Below are positions 1-8,670 of a stretch of 64,000 bases of DNA, piece after piece. The translations under genes and the position numbers were made by a program. This DNA is from Sphingobium jiangsuense (GTDB lineage Bacteria > Pseudomonadota > Alphaproteobacteria > Sphingomonadales > Sphingomonadaceae): positions 1 through 64,000 of the forward strand of contig NZ_JACIDT010000005.1 in assembly GCF_014196495.1 (NCBI RefSeq), in the 5' to 3' direction. Each line of letters opens with the position of its first letter. The first letter of the stretch is position 1. A model generated the notes under the pieces. It ran no database searches. It was not told the DNA's origin and saw only the letters and a program-made list of their open reading frames with translations.

Positions 1-41
1 CCATGGGCATGCTCAACCACCATTTCGCAGCAGCCGCCTGA
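1..41 (+). CDS. tnpA: IS6100 transposase, C-terminal end (partial)
   Basis: The frame is open from the window edge and ends MGMLNHHFAAAA followed by TGA at 39-41. This is the C-terminus I recall for the IS6100 (IS6 family) DDE transposase. The rest of the gene lies outside the window. Identity rests on this short tail plus the matching terminal inverted repeat that follows. Confidence 0.85.
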   Translation, partial: MGMLNHHFAAAA

Positions 42-59
42 TCGGCGCAGAGCGACAGC

Positions 60-1319
60 CTACCTCTGACTGCCGCCAATCTTTGCAACAGAGCCGCCCG
101 CCGCGACCGCCGGCCCCCGCATCTGCAACGCGCCGGCGGCCACGCCGTCATGGGGCAGCGGGGCGCCGTTTTCGTCCACGATCCGCATGTCGACGCCGAA
201 GGGCACGCGGCCCTGCTTCAGGCGGCTGGCGATCCTCTCCTCGGACGTCATGGCCGCGGTGGCGGGCAGCGGGGCCGACACGCCGCCGACCGGCGACAAT
301 TCGGTCATGCCCCAGGCCGCGATCGCCTCTATCCCGCGCGCGTCGAGCCGCCTCAGCAGCTGTTCCGACATCGCCGCCCCGCCGACCACCACGCGCGACA
401 GCGCGGGCAGGCGCTCGTCATGCGCTTCGAGATAGTCGAGCAGCCCCAGCCACGCGGTCGGCACCGCCGCCGCGAAAGTCACCCCCTCGTCGCGCATCCG
501 CTCGAACAGGGTGGCGCCGTCGAGCCTGCTGCCCGGCATCACCAGCCTCGTGCCCACGGCCGGGGCGGAAAAGGCCAGCCCCCAGGCATTGGCATGATAC
601 ATGGGAACGATCGGCATCACCACGTCGCGCGCTGAGAGGTTGAGCGCGTCCGGCTGGAGCGTGAACAGCGTGTGCAGCACATTCGACCGGTGTGAATAGA
701 GCACGCCCTTGGGGTCGCCGGTCGTGCCGGAGGTATAGCAAAGACCGGCGGCCAGTTCCTCGTCGAAGCCGCCCCAGGCGCATTCGTCGCTGTGGCCCGC
801 GCTGAAATCCTCGACCAGCTGGCCGGAACTCTCACCCTGCGGTGGCGTGAAGAGCAGCAGTTTCTCGATCGACGGGCACCGCCGCGCGAGCTGCCCGGCC
901 ATCTCGGCGAAGGCGCCGTCGGCCATCAGCATGCGGTCCCCTGCATGGTCGATGATCCACGCCAGCTGATCCTCGCTGAACCGGGGGTTGAGCGTGTGGC
1001 AGACCGCGCCGATGCCCGCTATCCCGTACCAGGCGGCGAGATGCGCGCCGCTGTTCATCGCCAGCGTGGCGACACGGTCCCCCGGCGCGACGCCGTGCGC
1101 CAGCAGCGCGTTGGAGAGGCGCGCGGCATCGCGGCGGATGCCTGCATAATCGGTCCGCTCGACCACCCCGTCGTCGCGGAACGAAACGACCTCCCGATCG
1201 CCGTGCCAGCGCGCGGCATGCTCGATGAACCGGTTCACCGTCATCGACCAGGGTTGCATGAGGCCCCGCAGACCATCCTCCCGCATCGTCATCCCCCTAT
1301 CGTCTGTCCACGCCGTCAC
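60..1319 (-). pseudogene. Acyl-CoA ligase (AMP-binding), truncated by IS6100
   Basis: ANL-superfamily acyl-CoA synthetase that would activate a carboxylic acid with ATP and CoA. The adenylation core is intact: phosphate loop YTSGTTGDPKG at about residues 195-205 and WGMTELSP at about 336-343. After about residue 408 the native sequence stops, and the last 11 residues (GSVAKIGGSQR) are encoded by the IS6100 end. Family members are usually about 540 residues, so the mobile C-terminal domain with the catalytic lysine is missing and the product is probably inactive. The start overlaps the stop of the upstream hydrolase by 4 bp; Met10 or Met12, closer to an AGGGGG sequence, is an alternative start. 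It is the last gene of the 4670-to-60 minus-strand operon. Confidence 0.85.
82..95 (-). repeat. IS6100 terminal inverted repeat
   Basis: The minus strand reads GGCTCTGTTGCAAA, the IS6100 14-bp inverted repeat. It marks the exact element/target junction between 95 and 96. Confidence 0.9.
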
Positions 1320-2101
1320 GGTGCCAGATTATTGCGCGCAAGGAAATCGAAGAGCACCGCATTGAACGCGTCGCGATCTTCCGCGAACGGATAATGTCCG
1401 GTGTTCTCGAAAATCTTCATCTCGGCGCCGGGGATCAGCGCCGCCGTCTGCTCGATCAGCTGCGGCTGGGCGACCGGGTCCGCCCGCCCGCCGACGCAGA
1501 GCACCGGGATGTCGAGCGCCTGCACCACCGGCGCGCCTTCATAGCGCTGGATGGCCAGCATCGCCTGAATGAACGTCTCGCTCGGCGTCTTGCCCGCGAC
1601 GTCGAGCACGAGGTCGACCGCCGGTCCGCTCGATTGCGGCGCGAACATGGATTTCAGCAGCGGCATCGCCGCTTCGGCCAGCGTCTTGACCTTGCGCAGC
1701 GGCGGCACGCGCTTTTCGATGAAATCGCGGGCGAATTCCTCGCCGCCCTGCGCCAGCGACGCGATCGATGCGGAAATGACGAGGGCATGGATGCGGCCGG
1801 GGATCAACTGCGCGACCTTCGGCCCGACGATGCCGCCCATCGAATGACCGATGACGATGTTCCTGTCGGTGCCCAGTTCGGTCACGAGATGGGCGGCATG
1901 GTCCGCGACCATTTCGATGCTGTAGTCCTCCGGCAGCGGCGAAAGACCGTAGCCCGGCGCATCCCAGGCGACGACGCGATAGCCCTTGCCGACCAGCTCC
2001 GGGATCTCATAGGCCCAATAGTCCTTCGACCCATAGCCGCCGTGCAGCAGGAAGATGGTGATCGGTCCGTCGCCTATCTTCATATAGTCGGGCATGCGCA
2101 T
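1316..2101 (-). CDS. Alpha/beta hydrolase
   Basis: 261-residue cytoplasmic alpha/beta-hydrolase-fold enzyme with no signal peptide. The oxyanion-hole motif LLHGG is at about 18-22, the nucleophile elbow GHSMGG has Ser87, the acid is probably Asp208 (GGRADP), and the base is His236 (NTGHYP). It could be an esterase, lactonase or C-C hydrolase; the sequence alone does not decide. The start codon shares one base with the stop of the MFS gene upstream (TGATG), with GAGGAGA before it, and its stop overlaps the acyl-CoA ligase start, so it is translationally coupled in the CaiB-MFS-hydrolase-ligase operon. Confidence 0.85.
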   Translation of the reverse strand: MRMPDYMKIGDGPITIFLLHGGYGSKDYWAYEIPELVGKGYRVVAWDAPGYGLSPLPEDYSIEMVADHAAHLVTELGTDRNIVIGHSMGGIVGPKVAQLIPGRIHALVISASIASLAQGGEEFARDFIEKRVPPLRKVKTLAEAAMPLLKSMFAPQSSGPAVDLVLDVAGKTPSETFIQAMLAIQRYEGAPVVQALDIPVLCVGGRADPVAQPQLIEQTAALIPGAEMKIFENTGHYPFAEDRDAFNAVLFDFLARNNLAP

Positions 2102-3495
2102 CAGTCGGTCTCCTCGCTGTCGGATCGGGGGCTATCGGATCGGGGGCTGTCGGCTTGCGGCTGGCGCGCGGCCAGCAGGAACAGGGCGCCGGCGACGGCG
2201 AAGAGCGCGCAACCCAGGGCCAGCGCGAATTGCAGGCCGGCAAAGGACGCCTCGCGGCAGGCGGCATCGGCGATCGTCGCGCCATGTCCCCGGCCCGCCG
2301 CCGCGCACCGCTCGAAACCGGCGCCGAAGCTGCTGGCGGCGAAGCGGTCGCTGATCCAGCCGATCGCCAGCGGCCCGAGGCCCAGCCCGACCAGATTCAT
2401 GACGAGCAGCAGCACGGCGGACGCCCGCGCGCGCATAGGGTCGGGAAAGCCGTTCTGCACCGCGCCGAGCGCCGGCCCGACATGCAGGTCGCGGGCGATC
2501 GTGGCGACGATCACCAGCACGGCCAGCAGCACGAGCGACGAGGAATAGATGGCGGCGATGTAGAGCGGCGCGGCCGCGATCAGCGCCAGACCCGGAACGA
2601 CCAGCCGGTCCAGCTTAGACCGCGCCGCGACCCGGTCGGCGATCATGCCGCCCAGGCTGGTGCCCGCAAAGGAGGCCAGCCCGTAGATGATGCCATAGCC
2701 GGAGGCCGCCTGAAACAGGTCGAGATCGGTCCCGCGCAGCAGGAAAGGGATGGCGAAGACCACGAGGCCGAAGCCGGTGAAGGCGATCAGCGAATTGGCG
2801 ATCGCGACATGGCGTAGCCTTTTCGTCCGCCAGAAGCGGGCGACCACGGCGGCCAGCGGCGGCGGCGCCTCGGCCGTGCGCGGGCGGACGCGCACCGGCT
2901 CGCGAACCGTGAGTTTGATCACCAGCGCCAATATTATGCCGGGCAGGCCGACGATCATGAACGCCGCGCGCCAGCCGAAATGATGCGCGATCCAGCCCCC
3001 GGCGACCGCGCCGAACAGCGCGCCGAGCGGGATGCCGAGCGAATAGATGCCATAGGCGGTGGCGCGCCGCTCGGGCGGGAAATAGTCGGCGATCAGCGAA
3101 TGGGCGGGCGGCGTGCACCCGGCTTCGCCGATGCCGACGCCGACGCGGGCGAGGAACAGCTGGACGAAATTCTGCGCGAGGCCGCACAGGGCGGTCATGG
3201 CGGACCAGATGGCGATCGCGGCGGAGATGATGGTGACCCGGTTGCGCGTTTCGGCCAGCCGCGCGATGGGAATGCCGAGCGAGCAATAGAAGAGGGCGAA
3301 GGCAAGCCCGCTCATCAACCCGACCTGCGCGTCGCTCAGGTGCAGTTCCGCCTTGATCGGTTCGGCCAGCGACCCGATGATCGTCCGGTCGATGAAGTTC
3401 AGCATATAGGCGAGCATCAGCATCGTCAGGACGAAGCCCGCGCTCGACGGCTGGCGCACGCGCGGGGCGGCTGCGGCGGTTCCGCCGGCGCTCAT
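2101..3495 (-). CDS. MFS transporter (spinster-like)
   Basis: 464-residue inner-membrane carrier with about 12 hydrophobic segments. Near the N-terminus it has YMLNFIDRTIIGSLAEPIK, and after TM2 a loop resembling the MFS motif (PIARLAETRNR). The pattern resembles the spinster-like subfamily found beside catabolic genes. It presumably imports the substrate of this operon. The C-terminal tail contains a tandem SPRSD repeat encoded by a repeated 15-bp unit near 2118-2150, which looks like recent slippage. It overlaps the CoA-transferase gene by 4 bp and the hydrolase gene by 1 bp. Confidence 0.85.
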   Translation of the reverse strand: MSAGGTAAAAPRVRQPSSAGFVLTMLMLAYMLNFIDRTIIGSLAEPIKAELHLSDAQVGLMSGLAFALFYCSLGIPIARLAETRNRVTIISAAIAIWSAMTALCGLAQNFVQLFLARVGVGIGEAGCTPPAHSLIADYFPPERRATAYGIYSLGIPLGALFGAVAGGWIAHHFGWRAAFMIVGLPGIILALVIKLTVREPVRVRPRTAEAPPPLAAVVARFWRTKRLRHVAIANSLIAFTGFGLVVFAIPFLLRGTDLDLFQAASGYGIIYGLASFAGTSLGGMIADRVAARSKLDRLVVPGLALIAAAPLYIAAIYSSSLVLLAVLVIVATIARDLHVGPALGAVQNGFPDPMRARASAVLLLVMNLVGLGLGPLAIGWISDRFAASSFGAGFERCAAAGRGHGATIADAACREASFAGLQFALALGCALFAVAGALFLLAARQPQADSPRSDSPRSDSEETD

Positions 3496-4670
3496 GCCGC
3501 CTGCTCCGCTATCCGGACGATGCCGCCCGCCACCGCCGAGGCGATCCGGTCCGCGTCTATGCCCATGTCCGCCAATATCTCGCGGCTATGTTCGCCCGCG
3601 GCGGGGGCATGGAGCGGCGCGGCGGCATCCTCCTGCCCCGGCACGCGCACGCATGGCGTGTCGCCCAGCCCCGGCTGCGCGTTCCAGCCTATCCGGTCGA
3701 GCGCCTTGAAATGCGGGTCGTCCAGCAGTTCGCGCACGGTGTTCACCTTGGCCGCGACGATCCCCGCGCGCGCCAGATCCGCATCCCATTGGGCGGCGGT
3801 TCGCCTCTTCAGCGCGGCGACGACCGCCCGCTCGCATTCGGTGCGATGCTCGCCGCGCGCCGCGCGCGTCGCGAAGCGGGCGTCGGCGGGCCATTCGGGA
3901 TGGCCCAATGCCTGCGCGAGCTGGCCGAATTCCCGGTCGTCCTTGATCGCCAGCGCGATCAGCCCGTCCGCCGCCGGAAAGATGCCGGTGGGCACGCCGA
4001 CCTGCAGGCTGGTCGCGGGCGGCAGCAGCGCCGCCTCGGTCAGCTTGGGCGCGAGGAAGGCGGCGGCGGCCTCCAGCAGGCTGATGTCGATCCGGCGGCC
4101 CTCGCCGAAACGGAAACGGGAAATCAACGCCGTCATCGCCGCCTGCGCGGCATAGAGGCCGGTCAGCACGTCGATCGGCACATATTCCATCAGCACCGGC
4201 GCGCCGCCGACGTCGCGCAGCAGGTCGAGCCAGCCCGACTGCGCCTGAATCACCGTGTCGAGCGCGGGCCGGTCGGCATGGGGGCCGCGCGTGCCGAAGC
4301 CGGAGATGGAGAGATAGACGAGGTCGGGCCTTCCGGCGCCCAGCGCCTCATAGCCCAGCCCCAGCCGGTCCATCACGCCGGGGCGGAAGCTTTCGACGAC
4401 CACGTCGCACCGGCCCGCCACATGGCGCGCCAGTTCCCGCCCCTCGGGGTGCTTGAGATCGATGGCGAGCGACCGCTTGCCGCGATTGAAGGTGAGGAAG
4501 GGCAGGCCGAGCGTTCCCGCCTTGCGCCCGATGATCCGGCCCCACTCGCCCTGCGGCGGCTCGACCTTGATCACGTCCGCGCCCGCGAGCGACAGGAGGT
4601 GCGCGGCATAAGGCCCGGCAACGCCAGCGCTGGCGTCGAACACACATATCCCCTCGAGCGCCGCCGCCAT
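3492..4670 (-). CDS. CaiB/BaiF family (class III) CoA transferase
   Basis: 392 residues. The N-terminal Rossmann-like part has FDASAGVAGPYAAHLLSLAG at about 11-30 and ADVIKVEPPQG at about 31-41. The family's catalytic aspartate is probably Asp167 in PIDVLTG. Class III enzymes move CoA between carboxylic acids through an aspartyl-CoA thioester. With an acyl-CoA ligase at the operon's end, the pathway seems to pass through CoA thioesters. The start is preceded by GGGAGG. It is the first gene of the minus-strand operon and is read from a promoter holding the MarR-type palindrome at 4724-4735. Confidence 0.88.
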   Translation of the reverse strand: MAAALEGICVFDASAGVAGPYAAHLLSLAGADVIKVEPPQGEWGRIIGRKAGTLGLPFLTFNRGKRSLAIDLKHPEGRELARHVAGRCDVVVESFRPGVMDRLGLGYEALGAGRPDLVYLSISGFGTRGPHADRPALDTVIQAQSGWLDLLRDVGGAPVLMEYVPIDVLTGLYAAQAAMTALISRFRFGEGRRIDISLLEAAAAFLAPKLTEAALLPPATSLQVGVPTGIFPAADGLIALAIKDDREFGQLAQALGHPEWPADARFATRAARGEHRTECERAVVAALKRRTAAQWDADLARAGIVAAKVNTVRELLDDPHFKALDRIGWNAQPGLGDTPCVRVPGQEDAAAPLHAPAAGEHSREILADMGIDADRIASAVAGGIVRIAEQAA

Positions 4671-4716
4671 GCCCTTTTTCCTCCCTCGCGTGAAAAGCCT
4701 GCTTGCCTTTTGCGGT

Positions 4717-4745
4717 ATTTTATTTGATCAATCAATGATTGTCGA
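4717..4745 (-). promoter_or_regulatory. Divergent promoter with palindromic operator, copy 1
   Basis: On the minus strand TCGACA (4740-4745) and TAAAAT (4717-4722) are separated by exactly 17 bp, a good sigma-70-type promoter for the CoA-transferase operon. The palindrome TTGATCAATCAA (4724-4735; arms TTGAT/ATCAA) lies in the spacer, as expected for repression. The same site is 25 bp upstream of the nitronate monooxygenase start on the plus strand. Operator assignment to the MarR protein is inference. Confidence 0.65.
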
Positions 4746-4760
4746 CATAAAAATGGATGG

Positions 4761-5783
4761 ATGATGACCAAGTCCTTTGCCGATCACCTGAGGATACCGG
4801 TTTGCGCGGCGCCGATGTTCCTCGTTTCCGGGCCGGAGCTGGTGCTGGCGGCCTGCCGGGCGGGCGTGCTGGGCACCTTTCCCACCCCCAATGCGCGGAC
4901 GACGGCTGATCTTGCCGACTGGATGGAACGGATCAGCACCGGCATCGCGGCGATGGAGGCCGAAACCGGGCGGGTCGTGCCCTGGGCCGCCAATCTGGTC
5001 ACCCATTCCACCAACCAGCGCCTTGCCGACGATCTGGCGCTGATCGCCCGCTATCGTCCGCCGGTCGTGATCACCGCGCTCGGCAGCCCCAGGCCCGCGC
5101 TGGAGACGGTGCACGGCTATGGCGGCACCGTGCTGGCCGACGTCACCACCATGGCGCTGGCGCGCAAGGCCATCGCCGCCGGGGTGGACGGCCTCGTCTG
5201 CGTCTGCGCCGGAGCGGGCGGCCATACCGGCAGCCTTTCGCCCTTCGCCTTCATCTCCGCCGTGCGTGCCGAGTTCGACGGGCTGATCGTCGCGGGCGGC
5301 GGCATCGCGGATGGCTGGGGCGTCGCCGGAGCCGTCGCGGTCGGGGCGGACCTCGCCTATGTCGGCACGCGCTTCATCCCGGCGCGCGAGAGCATGGCTG
5401 ACCCGCTGCACAAGGGCTATGTCATTTCCGAAACGATCGACGGGCTGATCGTCAGCGATGCGATCACCGGCGCGCCCGCCTCATGGATCAAGGCCAGCCT
5501 CCGCGCCGCCGGGATCGACCCGGAGAGCCTGCAACCGGGCGCCACGGCCAGGGATTATGATTCGGCCAAAGGCGGCGAGAAGAAGAGATGGAAGGAAATT
5601 TTCGCCGCGGGACAGGGCCTCGGCCGGTCGAAGGACGAACAGCCGGTGAGCGAGATCGTCGCCGAGCTGGAGGCCGACTATCGGCTGGCGCGCGCGCGCT
5701 TCATCGGGCTGGGCGGAGAACTCAGTCAGACGATGGCGGCCGACGCCGCGATCGATCTGGGGGCGGTGTCCTTCTCGCCCTGA
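4761..5783 (+). CDS. Nitronate monooxygenase / FMN-dependent 2-nitropropane dioxygenase family
   Basis: 340-residue TIM-barrel FMN protein. Features seen: PVCAAPMF at the N-terminus (13-20), GAGGHTG with the family's conserved His155, and the FMN-phosphate-binding GGGIADG (about 179-185) with GADLAYVGTRF. Nitronate monooxygenases oxidise alkyl nitronates, but many relatives in catabolic clusters act on unknown substrates, and FabK-type enoyl reductases share the fold. A double ATG (4761, 4764) follows GGATGG. It is divergent from the CoA-transferase operon and shares its operator. Confidence 0.85.
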   Translation: MMTKSFADHLRIPVCAAPMFLVSGPELVLAACRAGVLGTFPTPNARTTADLADWMERISTGIAAMEAETGRVVPWAANLVTHSTNQRLADDLALIARYRPPVVITALGSPRPALETVHGYGGTVLADVTTMALARKAIAAGVDGLVCVCAGAGGHTGSLSPFAFISAVRAEFDGLIVAGGGIADGWGVAGAVAVGADLAYVGTRFIPARESMADPLHKGYVISETIDGLIVSDAITGAPASWIKASLRAAGIDPESLQPGATARDYDSAKGGEKKRWKEIFAAGQGLGRSKDEQPVSEIVAELEADYRLARARFIGLGGELSQTMAADAAIDLGAVSFSP

Positions 5784-5800
5784 CGGGCGGCATCGCCGCT

Positions 5801-6493
5801 TCAGGCGGTGCGCAGCCAGCCGGAGAGCAGCGCCGCCGTCGCGGCGGGCTGTTCCAGCGGCAGCAAATGGCCCGCGCCGGGCACGACATGGGCACGATGC
5901 GCGCCGACCAGCGCCTCCATCCGTTCGCGCGGGGCGAGCGGATCGCACTCCCCGGCCAGCATCAGCACCGGCCCGGCATAGCCGGTCAGCGTGGCCGTGC
6001 GGTCCGGGCGCGTCATCGCCGCCCGGCTGTGCGCGATGAAGCGATCGGGGCCGTAATCGGCCACCATCGCCGCGCGCCGGGCCATGATCGCCTCGTCCTT
6101 CAGGCTTTCGGGGTGGAAGGCGGCGGACGCATTGGTCTGCACCATCGCCTCATAGCCGCCCGCCTGCGCCGTCTCGATCGCGCGGCTGCGGTTTTCTCGC
6201 GCCGCCTCGCTGTCGGCGGCGGGCAGGGAGCCGACCAGCGCCAGTCCGGCGATCCGCTCCGGCGCGCGCGCCAGCATCGCGAGCGCGACATAGCCGCCGA
6301 AGGAAAAACCGCAGAGGTGAAAGCGTTCGGGCAGATCCGCCAGCACGGCGTCCGCGATCGCCTCCACGCTGGCGAGCGGCGGCAGGTCGATCGCGCGCGC
6401 GTCGATCGCGGGATCGAGCGCGGCGACGACGCCGTCGAACACCGCCCGGCTGTTGTTGAGGCCGGGCAGCAGCACGAGTGTCGGCCCGCTCAT
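5801..6493 (-). CDS. Alpha/beta hydrolase
   Basis: 230 residues, starting MSGPTLVLLPG. The longer upstream frame would run into the preceding gene; the ATG at 6493 overlaps that gene's stop as ATGA. Nucleophile Ser64 is in GFSFGG and the terminal His is in GAGHLLPLEQP. There is no signal peptide. It resembles small esterases or lactonases of the MhpC-like group. It is translationally coupled to the carotenoid oxygenase, so it probably acts on the product or an ester precursor of that enzyme's substrate. Confidence 0.82.
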   Translation of the reverse strand: MSGPTLVLLPGLNNSRAVFDGVVAALDPAIDARAIDLPPLASVEAIADAVLADLPERFHLCGFSFGGYVALAMLARAPERIAGLALVGSLPAADSEAARENRSRAIETAQAGGYEAMVQTNASAAFHPESLKDEAIMARRAAMVADYGPDRFIAHSRAAMTRPDRTATLTGYAGPVLMLAGECDPLAPRERMEALVGAHRAHVVPGAGHLLPLEQPAATAALLSGWLRTA

Positions 6494-7989
6494 GCGACCG
6501 GACGCTCCGCGTGGAGGCGGTCGGCCTCGACCCAACAGGCATGGGTGCCGACCGAAAGCCGCTCGGGCAGGACCACGGTCGCGATCGGTCCCCTGTCGAT
6601 CTGCTTCGCGTCGAAAACCAGCAGCTCGGAACGGTCGCTGTTCATGTCGGCGACCAGCGACAGCAGATAGCCGTCATCCTCCTCCACCGCGCCGTCGCGG
6701 CGCGCCATCTGCGGCTCGCTGCCGAAGCGGCCGGGGCCATATTCGAAGCGCTGTTGCGCGCCGGTTTCCAGATCATATTTCTTGACGCCGGAAAACAGCC
6801 AGTTCCCCGGCACATAAAGCACATTATAGCTGTAGCGATAGCGCGCCGCCGCGAAATCATTGCTGACGACCGGGAATTCGGTGACTTCGTCGTCAATATA
6901 TTCCTCGTGCGTCCGGCCGGTCTTCAGGTTGAAGCGCCAGCGGTGCATCAGCGTCTTGTTGTTGTGCTTGTCCAGATTGGCGCGGATGCGTTCATAGACG
7001 GCCTGCCGCCCGCCGTCCTGCTTGCCGACCGGGATCATCTTGTAATCGGGCATGATGCAGCCGTCCATCACCACCTCGTCGCCCTCTTCATAGCAGTTGG
7101 ACAGGTGGAGGATGTAGCAGCTCGACCCTTCGAACCAGCGCACCTCGTCGCCCTTGCCGAAACGGGGGATGATGCCGAAGCGCGCGGGCAGGTCGCGGTT
7201 GAATTGCAGCTTGTGCTCGCCGCGCTTCAGCCCTTCCGGTTCGAAGAACAGCGGCAGGTCGTGCAGGATCGAATAATTGGCGGTGATGCCGAGGTCGTGC
7301 GGCCAACGCGCGCCGGGCAGCTCGATCGCGGTATAATTGACCAGCCGGTTGTTCCGGTCGATCACGCCATAATTCATATAGGGCGGATGTTCGGGGAAGT
7401 TGAAGAACATCATGTCGCCGGTCGCGCTGTCGACCTTGAAATGCGGGCCGACGCCGTCGCGGACGAGACGCGACCAGTCGGGGTCGGCGCCCAGCGTTTC
7501 GAGTGTCTGCGGATCGAGCCGCCATGCCTCGCTGCCCTGTCCCATGCAGGCGAGCAGCTTGCCGTTATGGGCGATCACGTCGGTGCCCGCATTGTCCTTC
7601 ATCGCGCCGATCGCGCCCCAGCCGCGCCGCGACGCCTTCGCCGGTTCGAGCAGGCCGGGCCATAGCGACTTGCCCGCCGCCTGCTCGGCGAGGAAACCGG
7701 TGGTCTGGACGAAGCGGTTGCGGAAACGGACGCGGCCGTCCTCGAACTGGACCGCCGTCAGCATGCCGTCGCCGTCGAACGGGTGATAGATGCCCATCGG
7801 CTCGTGGATCTGGTTGTGCGCGTTGCGCACGAAAATGCCGTTGAGGTCGCGCGGAAGATCGCCGATCACCTGCAAATCGCCATAGTCCGCCGTCCATTGC
7901 CGCGAGGTCGGACGGAAAGGCCCCTGGAGAAAGGGGTTGTCGTTATCCGGCGCGATAGTCAGCGTGACATCGTCATTATAGTGCAGCAT
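6490..7989 (-). CDS. Carotenoid/stilbene cleavage oxygenase (lignostilbene dioxygenase family)
   Basis: 499-residue seven-bladed propeller Fe(II) dioxygenase that cleaves a C=C bond to two carbonyl products. The four iron-binding histidines are visible in family context: His183 (GPHFKVD), His231 (WPHDLGIT), His295 (YILHLSNCYEE) and His483 (GTHACWVEADR). Start chosen at MLHYNDDVT, 8 bp after GAAGGA; the longer frame to 8067 would place the operator inside the gene. Sphingomonads use such enzymes on lignostilbenes, isoeugenol or apocarotenoids. The aldehyde dehydrogenase under the same operator type supports an aldehyde-producing cleavage. The exact substrate is unknown. Confidence 0.88.
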   Translation of the reverse strand: MLHYNDDVTLTIAPDNDNPFLQGPFRPTSRQWTADYGDLQVIGDLPRDLNGIFVRNAHNQIHEPMGIYHPFDGDGMLTAVQFEDGRVRFRNRFVQTTGFLAEQAAGKSLWPGLLEPAKASRRGWGAIGAMKDNAGTDVIAHNGKLLACMGQGSEAWRLDPQTLETLGADPDWSRLVRDGVGPHFKVDSATGDMMFFNFPEHPPYMNYGVIDRNNRLVNYTAIELPGARWPHDLGITANYSILHDLPLFFEPEGLKRGEHKLQFNRDLPARFGIIPRFGKGDEVRWFEGSSCYILHLSNCYEEGDEVVMDGCIMPDYKMIPVGKQDGGRQAVYERIRANLDKHNNKTLMHRWRFNLKTGRTHEEYIDDEVTEFPVVSNDFAAARYRYSYNVLYVPGNWLFSGVKKYDLETGAQQRFEYGPGRFGSEPQMARRDGAVEEDDGYLLSLVADMNSDRSELLVFDAKQIDRGPIATVVLPERLSVGTHACWVEADRLHAERPVA

Positions 7990-8059
7990 CGCATCATCCT
8001 TCAGCTCATCTCTCGACTGGACTTCATTATCGAGCCATAAGGAGGGAGAGTCAATATTG

Positions 8060-8071
8060 TTGATCAATCAA
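8060..8071 (+). promoter_or_regulatory. Palindromic operator, copy 2
   Basis: TTGATCAATCAA lies between the divergent carotenoid oxygenase (start 7989) and the MarR gene (start 8090), 18 bp before the MarR start. This position suits autorepression and control of the oxygenase. Confidence 0.65.
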
Positions 8072-8089
8072 TTATTATGGAGATTGCCC

Positions 8090-8563
8090 ATGCCGAAAAA
8101 GACCAAAAAGGAAAGCGGAAGCGGTATGCTGGGCCCGTCCGACCTGCCGGAACCGCGTGACTTCATCCCGCGCCTCATCCGGGCGCACAACAATCTGGTG
8201 AACGGTTTCGAGCGGCTGTGCGGCATCCACATCGCGCGCTGGCGACTGCTGTTCAATCTGGCGCGAAGGGGCAGTTCCTCCCAGAACGAGCTGTCGCGCT
8301 CCACCACGATCGCGCCCGCCGCCGTCACCCGGATCCTGGCGGATATGGAGCGTCAGGGCCTGATCAGGCGCACGCCGTCCAAGGAAGACAGCCGCCGGGT
8401 GATCGTCGAACTGGCCCCGGCCGGGGAGCAGCTGGTCAGGGAAACGGCCGTCAAGCGCGAGCAGTTCATCCAGCAGGCGCTGTCCGGTTTCAGCGACGCG
8501 GAGGTCGTGCTGCTCGAACGCCTGCTCGGCGCGCTGGAAGACAATCTCGCCGCCATCCGCTGA
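8090..8563 (+). CDS. MarR family transcriptional regulator
   Basis: 157-residue winged-helix regulator. The HTH is SSQNELSRSTTIAPAAVTRI at about 63-82, followed by the wing RRTPSKEDSRRVIVEL, typical of MarR proteins, which bind short palindromes as dimers and release DNA on binding phenolic or other ligands. Start set at 8090 (GGAG 8 bp upstream); the in-frame start at 8057 would bury the operator in coding sequence. It is probably the local repressor of the genes flanked by the four TTGAT-N2-ATCAA sites. Confidence 0.9.
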   Translation: MPKKTKKESGSGMLGPSDLPEPRDFIPRLIRAHNNLVNGFERLCGIHIARWRLLFNLARRGSSSQNELSRSTTIAPAAVTRILADMERQGLIRRTPSKEDSRRVIVELAPAGEQLVRETAVKREQFIQQALSGFSDAEVVLLERLLGALEDNLAAIR

Positions 8564-8582
8564 AAGCATCCCCCACGCGCAA

Positions 8583-8622
8583 TTGACAGCCTCCTTTCGT
8601 TCCACTATGTTTGATTGATCAA
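8583..8622 (+). promoter_or_regulatory. Receptor promoter with palindromic operator, copy 3
   Basis: TTGACA (8583-8588), a 17-bp spacer and TATGTT (8606-8611) form a strong promoter for the TonB receptor. The operator TTGATTGATCAA (8611-8622, reverse orientation of copies 1 and 2) overlaps the -10 end and the expected start point, the geometry of a repressor site. Confidence 0.7.
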
Positions 8623-8670
8623 TTATATATTCACCGGCAACGGCCGGCTTTCAAACCTGGGAGGGACACT

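Larger units (their letters stand above)
1..95 (+). mobile_element. IS6100 right end
   Basis: The 95 bases carry the transposase tail, a short non-coding stretch, and a terminal inverted repeat ending exactly at 95. IS6100 is an 880-bp IS6-family element that moves replicatively and is common in sphingomonads, where it often borders catabolic genes. The element interrupts the acyl-CoA ligase gene on the other strand. The 8 bases next to the tip, 96-103 (GCCCGCCG), would be one copy of the target duplication; the partner copy is outside the window. Confidence 0.85.

Noticed and set aside
8057..8089. Upstream start for the MarR gene
   Set aside because: It would put the palindromic operator inside the gene and lacks a ribosome site; 8090 has GGAG at the right distance.
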